NCBI RefSeq assembly: GCF_026262505.1 | Contig: NC_067204.1 | Coordinates: 19,933,300 to 19,997,299 of the forward strand | Reading direction: 5' to 3' | Origin: Trichomonas vaginalis G3 | Taxonomy: Eukaryota > Parabasalia > Trichomonadida > Trichomonadidae | Length of the DNA: 64,000 nt | Shown here: positions 55,601 to 64,000 of the stretch, piece by piece | Layout of the letters: the number at the start of each line of letters is the position of its first letter | Numbering within the stretch: position 1 is the stretch's first letter | Made by a program: the position numbers and the translations under genes | The notes under the pieces: generated by a model | What the model saw: only the letters and a program-made list of their open reading frames with translations | Told to the model about the DNA's origin: nothing | Database searches by the model: none

Positions 55601-55943
55601 GAGATTATTCTACAATGGAACATACATGCAAGAAATGAGTGTTCCTCAAGCTGACGAAAGAATTGCAACACTTAGATATAACTTCCCACAGTTATACACA
55701 ACAAATTATATAATTGGAGATTCTTGCTCTGATAACTTGGATTATGATGAATTCAAGTGGAGACATGTTTTGGGAATGTCTTCATTAGAGAAAGGAATGA
55801 TTGCTGCTGTTTCTATCGCTGGAGTTGCCCTTATCGTTTCTTTGATCTTATTATTACTTATTGTCTTCAAGATGAAACGACACGGAAATTACGAAGCAGT
55901 TTCAATGCAGACAATTCTCACTTCTCAGCCAGAAAAAGTCTAA
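52674..55943 (+). CDS. BspA-like leucine-rich-repeat surface protein
   Basis: This is a 1,089-residue protein. The short hydrophobic N-terminus (MPFLFHSVFVSNLL from the second ATG at 52692) may be a signal. About 30 TpLRR/LRR_5 repeats of the type FxxCxxLxxVxIPxxVTxIGxxAF follow from about 85 to 880, then a 150-residue non-repeat segment, one transmembrane helix (about 1043-1065, IAAVSIAGVALIVSLILLLLIV), basic KMKRHG and a short tail with NYEAV. BspA-like proteins are the largest surface family in T. vaginalis and are linked to adhesion. It is intact; the stop reads TAAATAAA. Confidence 0.92.
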   Translation: MHYFFNMPFLFHSVFVSNLLTKAVTISSTPIINGSTMTITRYSDWNNKVGELIEQNNIDTVIIRPETQMFNTITEIDGLKVSTFIIDNLFVTTFDENVFKENKFIKTVQLTDSVTEISDSCFEDSTLETINLDRVTKYGGSVFKGCLNLKSLSINADTIPSSFARGCYQLTSVKFNKEKTTILNTAFASCISLTEIDLTNVVSVGDGAFKDTEITKIHIPQQLQSIGANGFYRSKITEITIDDRNNLYLDIGSGAFAYTMLKEVKIPEYVTLASGAFQNNPYLTKVEVLGDLNALPDYCFCHCHLLKTVTTKKVTTIGVQAFYNDKELADFTVADLQAIGDQAFEFCGNLKMTIPATTLTIGNFAFGYTKSVKIAEGSLLKSVGQYAFVGSQIDEVVVSFAVDIGSFQGCHKLTKVTITSPCNKIASYCFCNCTNINTLIIQGGLESIDSFAFSSCFGLRNIDISNVSVLNSDSFSFVEIEKVKMSNCVIANNAFYGSSSITQITLTKETKSFDATPFSQFKIKNVILEDGNKYLTVKDGSFVYYNSSTLAFALPDAKSFTVPDYCKGIQHGAFSIARKLTKIVFANKIDLTQVNLQDSAYIYQVTFSINDDNLTIPKEFFANCQNLEKVIFETKIKTIPENCFANCINLYQVVLPTTCETIETRAFYNCQSLSKVDISKVTSIYPETFMNSGISNLKFDNCHFLNTSLFKNCFNLKTFDFTGIIYVSNNCFENSSLKTITLDERSFIEDEAFKDCHLLTKADLSLITSIPKGCFLNCIKLSEVVMRHSVLTIGEEAFANTSLVEVVIPDRVSFIGKRAFRDTLSLKTLTLGKGITTLTWEDALFVRSNVEKIIIDKDCKIIERDAFELNPNLKIEFKDNRFFSFIDNFIVNTLTSTLLTSVGKLEPFIKIPTTIDFVSLAGIKHEEFIDEFHQIYTRYTDISQTFVTRPDRAQIIEVPETVKQIQDKPTGYINYKRLFYNGTYMQEMSVPQADERIATLRYNFPQLYTTNYIIGDSCSDNLDYDEFKWRHVLGMSSLEKGMIAAVSIAGVALIVSLILLLLIVFKMKRHGNYEAVSMQTILTSQPEKV

Positions 55944-56408
55944 ATAAACATTTGGATTTTTCTTAATTTTTCATTATTTTGTATTTTGTGTAATTTGAAA
56001 TATTATGACTTTGCAAGATAGAATATGATATAGATAATTACAATCAATACTATTCTATGATGTTACGCAGCCATGAAACTTTGTTCATTCGGAAAGATTT
56101 CTTTTGAATCATTAATCAACGCTTAGATAGGGGTAAAATCAGACTTTATGAGGTATGTTGTATAATTATAGTTTGTGCTGTAATATGTCATGAGATCAGA
56201 ATATGAAGGGAGTATATATGTGTTATTGTCACAGGTATATATGTGAGGATAGCTCAGTCGAGTCTGTAAAATAGTTTAGTAGAAGAAAAAGTTATATAAA
56301 GAACAAAAAATTAAAAATAAACATTATTAAGTGAAAACCAAAGTTTACCTATTTTATGTAAGGTTTTGTCTTTGTGGGTTGAGGTATATGACAAAAAAGA
56401 TTGGATAA
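55944..56408. other. Intergenic region after BspA gene
   Basis: AT-rich, no gene. TAAATAAA at the stop is the likely poly(A) signal. Confidence 0.5.
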
Positions 56409-56750
56409 TGCACTCTTGTCGGTCAAACTTCCGCATTCAAGTTATGAATGCGGAAGAGTGTCTCATTCTGGGAGACATGCAGAGGCAATGTCTCCCAGAA
56501 TGAGAAACTGCGACCGACAGGAGTGCATAATGCACTCTTGTCGGTCAAACTTCCGCGTTCAAGTTATGAATGCGGAACATTGTTCCATTCTGGGAGACAT
56601 GCAGAGGCAATGTCTCCCAGAATGAGACACTGCGACCGACAGGAGTGCACAATACACTCTTGTCGGTCAAAGTTTTGCAATCACATTCTGATTGCAGAAG
56701 ATTGTCTCATTCTGGGAGACATGCAGAGGCAATGTCTCCCGAAATGATAC
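56409..56750. ncRNA. Tandem three-stem structured repeats (119-bp units)
   Basis: Unit 1 is 56409-56527, unit 2 is 56531-56649 and unit 3 is 56653 to about 56750 (3' end degraded). Each full unit has an outer 16-bp stem (TGCACTCTTGTCGGTC with GACCGACAGGAGTGCA), arm 1 (TTCCGCATTC, 7-base loop, GAATGCGGAA) and arm 2 (18-bp stem TCTCATTCTGGGAGACAT, 9-base loop). Unit 3 arm 1 has changed on both sides (TTTTGCAATC with GATTGCAGAA) and still pairs. It could be an RNA gene cluster or a structured DNA element; no known RNA is recognised. Confidence 0.5.
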
Positions 56751-57988
56751 CGTCATACCAACACCAATTTATTCCTTCTTTCCATTGTCATACAATTCAA
56801 TATTTTTATCAATCTTAATCAACTTTTTTTATTCTTCTTTAATTCAATTTATCTTTCTCCTAGAATATCTATTCCTTTAACAGACATAAAATCACTAATC
56901 GAGCTTTTTCAATACTCAAAATTTCATATAAATCTTTGTTATTTTTTCTCTCATCGCTTATTTTATTAAATATACATATTTCCTCTCACATATCCCTCTT
57001 CATATATATTGGATCTCAACACTCATCTATTAGAACAATATATTTTCGCTTAATCTCATATTATTCACTAACAATCTTTCATCTTCTTATTTCTAGTTAA
57101 CCTACCAATATATATATAGAATATATGCCCAATTGCATATTCAGATACATTAAATTCAAGAAATTCTTCTAATATTATTCTCCTATTCATAATAAAATCA
57201 TATTTAGTCTCACATCACAATTCTATCAGTTCTCCAATATCATATCATATTGGTAACATCACATATATCTCTTATAATATCACTTAAATTTGTATTTTTT
57301 TATTAATTATATTTAATTAGTTCTACATTCTATTATTATAGAGGTTTGACAAACTCATCAATAGTTAAAATCAAAATCTATTCAGAACTTTGAATCTAAT
57401 GAAAATTACATTTCGATATCTTTTTGCAAGCTTAATTTTTTGTATTATCTTAAAATACATTTAGTAATGTTATGTACATATTGAATTCAAATTATAGCGC
57501 AGTAACATGCAACTCATCTTGAGATTCACATTTCATTTTCACAATTATTGCATATATACATCAATAACATATTGTACTCATATATCTACACGACTCTAAA
57601 CTCAATGACATCAAATAATGCTTGTAATATTTAAAATAATTTTTGCATTTTTGATTCTCAGCTTAACTTCTATAAATGTCACCAAAACATTTCATTCCTA
57701 CCAAGAAATAATATATTAGTAATTAAGCGTTTATTACCATTGTTACTCACATCATATTAATTCATTTTTGTAATTTTTTAAATAAATGACTGGAATCATA
57801 AACCCTATGTACCCATATCAACATGTTAAAATTTCAAAGTCTGAAACTTAGTATACATTGAGTTTCATGAAATCAGATAATCTCGTAGATTTCTTAAATA
57901 TTATATATTGCTGGCCAATAATGATGCAGCATGATTCTCCATCATATCAGCATTCTAAACATATCTTTATTTTGTCCATTGGCATAAA
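56751..57988. other. AT-rich intergenic region
   Basis: Many stops in all frames and no repeat or structure beyond simple AT-rich sequence. Confidence 0.5.
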
Positions 57989-58247
57989 TTAAGGGTGCTT
58001 TTCAGGCGATAAATGGTATTTTAGATACCTGGGGTATGTAAAAGTCAAAAATTGAGTGTATGTTAGATTTTCTGGGAATGTGAAATTTGTCAAATGACTA
58101 CCAGAAAATGCACCACCTCCAAAATGTGTTAATTTTTTTGGTAAAGTGACACTTGTGAGTGGACATCTTGAAAATGCATAATTTCCAATATATGTTAAAT
58201 TTTCTGGGAATGTGACACTTGTTATATTACAATCATAAAATGCAGAA
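57989..58247 (-). pseudogene. BspA-like LRR fragment
   Basis: On the minus strand about 85 codons read as LRR_5 repeats (SAFYDCNITSVTFPENLTYI, then NYAFSRCPLTSVTLPKKL and GAFSGSHLTNFTFPENLTY) and end in TAA at 57989-57991. It starts abruptly at the transposon end (58248) with no start codon, and no continuation is found beyond 60758. It is a truncated relic whose 5' part was lost, possibly with the transposon insertion. Confidence 0.8.
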
Positions 58248-58394
58248 TTGTGAGATCAGATTGAATTAATTCAAGGTTCTTTTCAATTAATATTAATGAC
58301 CATATTACGCATTTTCGAACATTCTAAACCAAATATATAAAAATGGGAGACGAATGTTAAATTTGCTAGACATGGGGGAGTTGTCTGCAAAGTT

Positions 58395-58835
58395 TTAGCT
58401 CTTATCTCTAACAAAAAATTAATTTTTAAAAAAATGACCGAATACGTTTCACAGCGAGAAAAAAATAAAAGGCAAGATAGAATTTTCTAGACATAAAGAA
58501 GTTGTTTACCGAGTTTTAGCTCTTATCTCTAACAAAAAATTAATTTTTAAAAAAATGACCGAAAACGTTTCACAGCGAGAAAAAAATAAAAGGCAAGATA
58601 GAATTTTCTAGGCATAAAGAAGTTGTTTACCGAGTTTTAGCTCTTATCTCTAACAAAAAATTAATTTTTAAAAAATGACCGAATACGTTTCACAGCGAGA
58701 AAAAAATAAAAGGCAAGATAGAATTTTCTAGACATAAAGAAGTTGTTTACCGAGTTTTAGCTCTTATCTCTAACAAAAAATTAATTTTTAAAAAAATGAC
58801 CGAAAACGTTTCACAGCGAGAAAAAAATAAAACTG
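58395..58835. repeat. 120-bp tandem repeats, left arm of transposon
   Basis: About four copies of a block with TTTTAGCTCTTATCTCTAAC, AAAATGACCGAA(T/A)ACGTTTC and ACAGCGAGAAAAAAATAAAA. The same block occurs about twice inverted at 60395-60620. Unequal copy number between the arms shows independent expansion. Confidence 0.9.
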
Positions 58836-59009
58836 TACACTGATTTTCATTTTCATTTCCAGTCACTTTACTTATTATTTTTCTTTTTTTTTCATTTTAA
58901 TTATAAATTATTTCATAATACGTTTATTTACATTACCATTTTCTTTATTCTTTTGAATTCCATACTAGACACTTATAGAATATTTTGATTGTTAACGTAC
59001 TTCATTAGA

Positions 59010-59952
59010 ATGAATCCTTACAAAGGGTATGTCGATCGAATTTACCTAATTGGTATTTCCAATCAGATTGAAGAAGGTAAAATGACATGGGAAGAAGCTT
59101 GCACCCATGTTCCTATCGCCCCAACCCTTCAATCAAATGATTTCAAATATTTAGATGTTTCAAAATCTTTTTTACAAAATCAATTTAGCTTACAGAATAT
59201 CCCATTGCCTAAAGGCAAGAAAGGTCGTAGGGATTGACCCTACGACCAAATCAAAGCTCTTGCTGTGATACATGACCACTGGGCCTTTCCCTGTGGTCAA
59301 ACAAACAATGGAAACGTTTGAAATTACAACAAATTGATGTATCTTATAGAGAAGTACGCAGATACTTCAAAGAAAATCATTTCACCAAGACGCGATTAGA
59401 GCATGCCGGGCCAGAAACAGCAGTAAGATATTGGGCGCTTTCACCCAATCTTATCTGGCACGCAGATGTTCATTATTTTAGGGGTGTTCGTGGCCAGTAT
59501 ATTTATGGCATAATCGACGATTTTAGCCGCAAAGTCCTAGCGTGTATACAAATACCAGATATGCTGGCAGCGACGACAGCGAACGTTGCGGCTTCCGCCT
59601 TCATTGAATTTGGCGCCCCTTATTGTTTCTGGACCGACAACGGTTCAGAAAATAGGGGCGCCTTCAAGATCTACTTGATCTTTGGGGCGTCCAATGGCGG
59701 CATACAGACTCTCATTCTCCTACCAAAATGGGAAGATTGAGAGATTCTGGCCGACATTGGAGCGCTGCCAAAGCATTCAGGCTATTCCTGCCTTTATTTA
59801 TACTATATATAAACACACCGCATGAAGATCTCCCAATTAATCCATTAACTGGAACAAATTACACGCCAAATCAAATGTATCAGCTGAAACCGAAATACAC
59901 AAATGCAGATACAGAAAGGTTGTGGCAAATATGGATACAGATACAGGCATGA
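59010..59952 (+). pseudogene. Integrase-core (rve) transposase, broken
   Basis: Coding traces in at least three frames. An N-terminal part from ATG 59010 ends at TGA near 59236. The catalytic part (about 59318-59740) has IWHADVHYFRG and FWTDNGSENRG, the first two Asp positions; a KIERFW segment in another frame near 59730 supplies the expected Glu. The C-terminus has NPLTGTNYTPNQMYQ. The D-D-E rve fold is clear; the family resembles IS3/IS481-like or integrase-core transposons. It is clearly inactive. Confidence 0.8.
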
Positions 59953-60394
59953 CCGCTGTTGACACATTCACAGCGTAATAATAAACATAATTTTTTAATT
60001 TCATTTTTAACAAGTTTTTTAAATGTATGTAATGAATAATTCATTAGAATATGATAATGCACATTGTAACAGAATAGAACAATCACCAAATTTTTTTTGA
60101 AATTAAAAAATAAAAAAAAAGTCTAAAGTAATCTAACCAAAAAGATATTTAAAAGAATTTTGGAAAAAACACAATAAGGATAATGATATTATTTAGATAC
60201 ACAATCGATGTACTGAAGAATAATCGGTAAAATGTTATATAAAATTAGATTATTTTACAAGTAGCTAAAAGAATAAAACTATAATATAAAAAATGAAGTT
60301 TAATGAAACAATAAAGGTTAAATAAATAAAAGATTTTTATTTTATATCATATTGAGAAGAAGTAACAGCTGACACTTGGTAGACAACTTCTTTA

Positions 60395-60620
60395 TGCCTA
60401 GAAAATTCTATCTTGCCTTTTATTTTTTTCTCGCTGTGAAACGTTTTTTCATTTTTTTAAAAATTAATTTTTTGTTAGAGATAAGAGCTAAAACTCGGTA
60501 AACAACTTCTTTATGTCTAGAAAATTCTATCTTGCCTTTTATTTTTTTTCTCGCTGTGAAACGTATTCGGTCATTTTTTTAAAAATTAATTTTTTGTTAG
60601 AGATAAGAGCTAAAACTTGC
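60395..60620. repeat. 120-bp tandem repeats, right arm of transposon
   Basis: Two copies of the left-arm block in inverted orientation, next to the right terminal inverted repeat. Confidence 0.88.
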
Positions 60621-60758
60621 AGACAACTCCCCATGTCTAGCAAATTTAACATTCGTCTCCCATTTTTATATATTTGGTTTAGAATGTTCGAAAATGCGTA
60701 ATATGGTCATTAATATTAATTGAAAAGAACCTTGAATTAATTCAATCTGATCTCACAA

Positions 60759-62754
60759 AATATTTTAAATTACAAACTTTGTAGTTTGAATAGGTAATTA
60801 GTATTAAACTCAAATAACTAGTTTATTTTTGAATAAAATTATTTGAATTTATTCAATTTTGTGAATTTTCCTTCAAAAATCAAGTTTAAATATCTTATTT
60901 GCCATATAATTATAAATACAATGAAACATATTCGAAATTGAAAAGAATGACTTTTTCTGTTCTTTCAATCTTTCAATTTGAATTTTGCAATATTGGATTT
61001 CTCATCAAATAGCTATTAAAAACAACAAGCAATTTAACTTACATTCAAATTTATTTGTGTTATATTCAATCTTCTCAAAACTTATAATTTTCGGCTATAG
61101 CATAATTATATGCTATATAATATAATAAACCTATAATAGTATCATTCTTTCAATTATTTGAAGAGAAAACCGAAAAAATCTATTTTCGGTCTATAACAGA
61201 TTAGTCATCGAATTTACATGCATCGAAAATATGAGATTTTAATCTAAAAATAATGTTTGAATATGAACTAATTATTTTTGAAAAATTTGGAAAGTGTAAA
61301 ATATTCAAAGTTATGTGAAAATTTATGCTAGATATAACTAACATAAGATAGAGAATTGTAAATTGGAATTAATCTTAATTTGATTTTGTGTTTGAGCGGG
61401 CGCGTAAAGGGTTGGCGTCCTAAGGCGTCCTGATGTAAACTATTTAATTTTTGAGAAGTTTACACCATAATTGAATAGTTTATGGCGTCCTGAGAGGAGA
61501 TTTCAATGGGGTATGGCGTCCTAAAAATAGAAGAAAATGATTTTTTCTCGATTTTTCTAGAAATTGAATTTTTTAAAAAAGAAAAAAATCAAAACGTATA
61601 CATTCAAGAAAGACTATAAATGAAGATTTTTCTATTTTTTTCATTCTAAAACATCTTTTTTGGATAATTTTTTTTAATAAATATGTAAGAAAGATTGAAG
61701 AAAAAGTAAATTTACTTTAAGAAAATTCGTTTTACATGATGTAAGACCCATAACAACTATAAATATTCAATTATTTAAAATAAAAAAAGAAAAACAGATT
61801 AAATGTATCTCACATCAAAATCCATTGACCTAAGGATGTTAAGTTTCTGTTTTTAAAAGTTGATATTTTTTTTTAATTTTAAGAAAATTAATAGCATGTT
61901 ATTAGACAATAGGAGTGTAATGATATTGACTAAACAGAAATGAGAGAATAGAGATATAATTTTGATAAGCAATATTGCGAACAAATTCTGAAGTAAAATC
62001 GCGATCAATAATTGAAAATTACGATCATGTACTGAAAAATGACGATCGAATTGAATGAATAGAATTATATCTAAGAAAAAATAAATTGTATTTAGAAGAT
62101 GAACAAAGAAAGGTGTATGCTAAAAATCATTTAACAATAAATGGAAATAAAACGAAATTGTTAAAAGAAAAAAATGAAAATTGTTAAATAAGGCGTGTGG
62201 GCAATTTTAACGACATTTTTTAACGCGATACGAGCGTAAGTCCATAGAATGTGTTTTGAGGGAAACTATAAAAATCCAAAATAGAGGTAAGTGCGCCATT
62301 ATTACCTGCGAAGTTACATGGAATAAATCGAAGAGTAAGTACAAGATGATCTTGCATCTTTCCAAGTAAATAAAATTTATTAAAATTAAGATGATAATAT
62401 TCATTTATAGTATGTGTATGATGTGTTTTCAAAATTTCTTCAAATAAAATGCAATGATAATTTTTGAATAATTTTTTCTTGTGTATATTTCATTTTTTAT
62501 TAGTGAAAATATCATTACATCAATAAGGAAAGCACAATCCAAATTCATATTAGTTAAATTAATCTACGACCAAAAGCCCGCCAAATTTGAATTAAACACG
62601 TTTTTTGATAAAAGTGTCATTTATGATTGTTGCATTTAGGGATAGTAGCCAATTTCGGTACCAATCTTGAAAATGCCTCGCCATGCCCGCAACATGGAAG
62701 AGAAGTATTGGTCTGATATTGAACTATCAATCAATGCAAACTGAATCACCTTGT
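60759..62754. other. AT-rich intergenic region with GGCGTCCT repeats
   Basis: No gene is supported. The octamer GGCGTCCT occurs four or five times between about 61410 and 61530, and TTTACACC/TGTAAAC-like inverted pieces lie nearby. Otherwise simple AT-rich sequence. Confidence 0.45.
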
Positions 62755-62883
62755 CATGTTGCTCCACAGATACAGCAGTCTGAGTCCCTCGCTTGGTCAT
62801 GTTGCTCCACAGATACAGCAGTCTGAGTCCCTCGCTTGGTCATGTTGCTCCACAGATACAGCAGTCTGAGTCCCTCGCTTGGT
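62755..62883. repeat. 43-bp tandem repeat, three copies
   Basis: The unit begins CATGTTGCTCCACAGATACA; copies start at 62755, 62798 and 62841 and are essentially identical. The reverse frame over it is a repeat artefact. Confidence 0.95.
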
Positions 62884-63805
62884 CATATCACACCAGATAA
62901 ATAAAAGTTCAGCTTCACAATACTTACCTGCTCTATTATGTGATTTTTTCCAACTATCATATGTTAGTTGTTGTATTGAAGTTGAGTATGAAAGAATAAT
63001 GTTGCAAGATTTCTCACCAAATAAAAAATCATTAAAGAACATTTTATTCTTTGAAAATGTATTTATGTTGAAAATAATGGAAGATGTTATTCTTGTTAGT
63101 TAGTTTACGAAGTTCTTTTGGAAGAAATTTGTTGAATATCTTTATTTTGAATGGGAATGAACTTAGGAAATTCACCACGAGCTCTTGAATAGGCAGAATT
63201 GTAATGGATGATTAGCTATGATGGGATTATACGATGTTGGTTTGTTCTAGAATGATTAAAAAGTTTTCAGGTAATGTGCTGATGCATTACAAAAGATGGA
63301 AATTATTTAAATAATAACATAGTTTAATAATATTCAATTTAACTGATTAAATATTTGAAAAATTATCTAATTAGGATTTTTTTAGTTTGAAAAGTTAATT
63401 TTAGGCATAGTGTATAAAATAAAAAGCATCTACCGTGTCAGAAAATCGAAAAGTTTTCCAAAAAAATCATAAATTTCAAATTTTGAAATAAAAATTGGTA
63501 CTTTTTAATATGTAAAATAAGAAAATGTATTTTTTTTGAAAAATTTAGATAGAGTAGTTCTCTTTGTATCTAAGAGGAGTGAATTTTTTTTCTTTAACAA
63601 GATCTGGAAACGAACAATTGAAATTTATTTTATCAATATCAGGAGGAAAAGTTAAGATTCAATATGGGATTGGTTGGGTGTAAGGTAGAGGAACTATTGT
63701 GTGATAGTTGATGCTTAGAGTTGAAATTGAAGGAAAATAAAACGATAAAAATAAAATGAATACTACCATGGACCCGTCAGTAATAGGTAGTGAAGAGAAT
63801 AAATC
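62884..63805. other. AT-rich intergenic region
   Basis: No gene, RNA or repeat is recognised. Confidence 0.4.
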
Positions 63806-64000
63806 ATCCTTACCTCATACAACAACTCATCCTTACCTCAGACAACAACTCATCCTTACCTCAGACAACAACTCATCCTTACCTCAGTCATTGACCATCC
63901 TTACCTCAGACAACAACTCATCCTTACCTCAGTCATTGACTCATCCTTACCTCAGACAACAACTCATCCTTACCTCAGACAACAACTCATCCTTACCTCA
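63806..64000. repeat. 23-bp minisatellite running off the window
   Basis: About nine copies of TCATCCTTACCTCAGACAAC plus AAC, with a variant in which CAGACAACAA is replaced by CAGTCATTGA. The array continues past the window end. Confidence 0.95.

Larger units (their letters stand above)
58248..60758. mobile_element. Integrase-type DNA transposon, decayed
   Basis: Inverted ends begin TTGTGAGATCAGATTGAATT and extend about 140 bp with near identity (for example GGGAGACGAATGTTAAATTT at both ends). Inside them are tandem blocks of about 120 bp, four at the left and two at the right, in inverted orientation. The core has a frameshifted integrase-core gene. No clear target duplication is seen. It abuts a BspA fragment on the left. 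Confidence 0.82.

Noticed and set aside
56240-56275. tRNA-like A box (TAGCTCAGTCGA) after the BspA gene
   Set aside because: No B box, acceptor pairing or cloverleaf follows.
56401-56880. Overlapping plus-strand ORFs over the three-stem repeats
   Set aside because: They have repetitive content from the hairpin units, and stem pairing explains the sequence better than coding.
62797-63042. Minus-strand ORF over the 43-bp repeats
   Set aside because: The frame exists only because of the tandem repeat; no start context or family.

Overview
The window looks like trichomonad nuclear DNA (Trichomonas vaginalis or a close relative). It is AT-rich and intron-poor, and many stop codons read TAAA, which matches the UAAA poly(A) signal reported for T. 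vaginalis. It carries Maverick/Polinton elements, a Mutator-like element, ankyrin-derived satellite DNA and a BspA-like leucine-rich-repeat surface protein. This combination is typical of T. vaginalis. The species is inferred from gene content and no marker gene is present.

Region 1 (1 to about 42,000) is virus-like. One Maverick ('A', 3226-25325, 22.1 kb) has inserted into a second Maverick ('B', 1-3225 plus 25326 to about 42000, left end outside the window). A is bounded by inverted repeats of about 740 bp that end AGTTAGTA/TACTAACT, and GATAT is repeated at both junctions. The insertion splits one B gene, and its 3' half resumes in frame at 25327. Both elements encode a major capsid protein, a packaging ATPase, an integrase, a protein-primed family B DNA polymerase, a jelly-roll-like minor capsid candidate and a phage-tail-fibre-like protein. 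A adds a collagen-like fibre, two KilA-N proteins that share a promoter with a third gene, and a gene inside its inverted repeat. B adds an SF3 helicase, a protein with an HNH-type tail, a broken DNA adenine methylase, and an intact but shortened polymerase that lacks the exonuclease and has an altered motif C. Many genes carry single-base frameshifts, so both copies are probably decaying, although some frameshifts lie in homopolymers and could be sequencing errors.

Region 2 (42.0-52.3 kb) is a satellite of about 33-42 bp units with nine interspersed single ankyrin-repeat fragments. It is interrupted by a Mutator-like element (43473-45640, perfect 9-bp target duplication) and by a second, probably non-autonomous element (45669-46864) that contains a 16-bp TA-rich microsatellite. 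The array ends in what looks like the 3' end of an ankyrin gene.

Region 3 (52.4-64.0 kb) is ordinary chromosomal DNA. It holds one intact BspA-like gene, three tandem 119-bp units that fold into a three-stem structure with compensatory changes, a BspA fragment abutting a decayed integrase-type transposon (58248-60758), and AT-rich intergenic DNA with two minisatellites.

The most unusual signals are a family of about 28-bp double mini-hairpin insertions in Maverick A, the covarying three-stem repeats after the BspA gene, an iteron-like repeat pair at the exact midpoint of element A, and stop-start TAAATG junctions with 16-18 bp divergent promoters.
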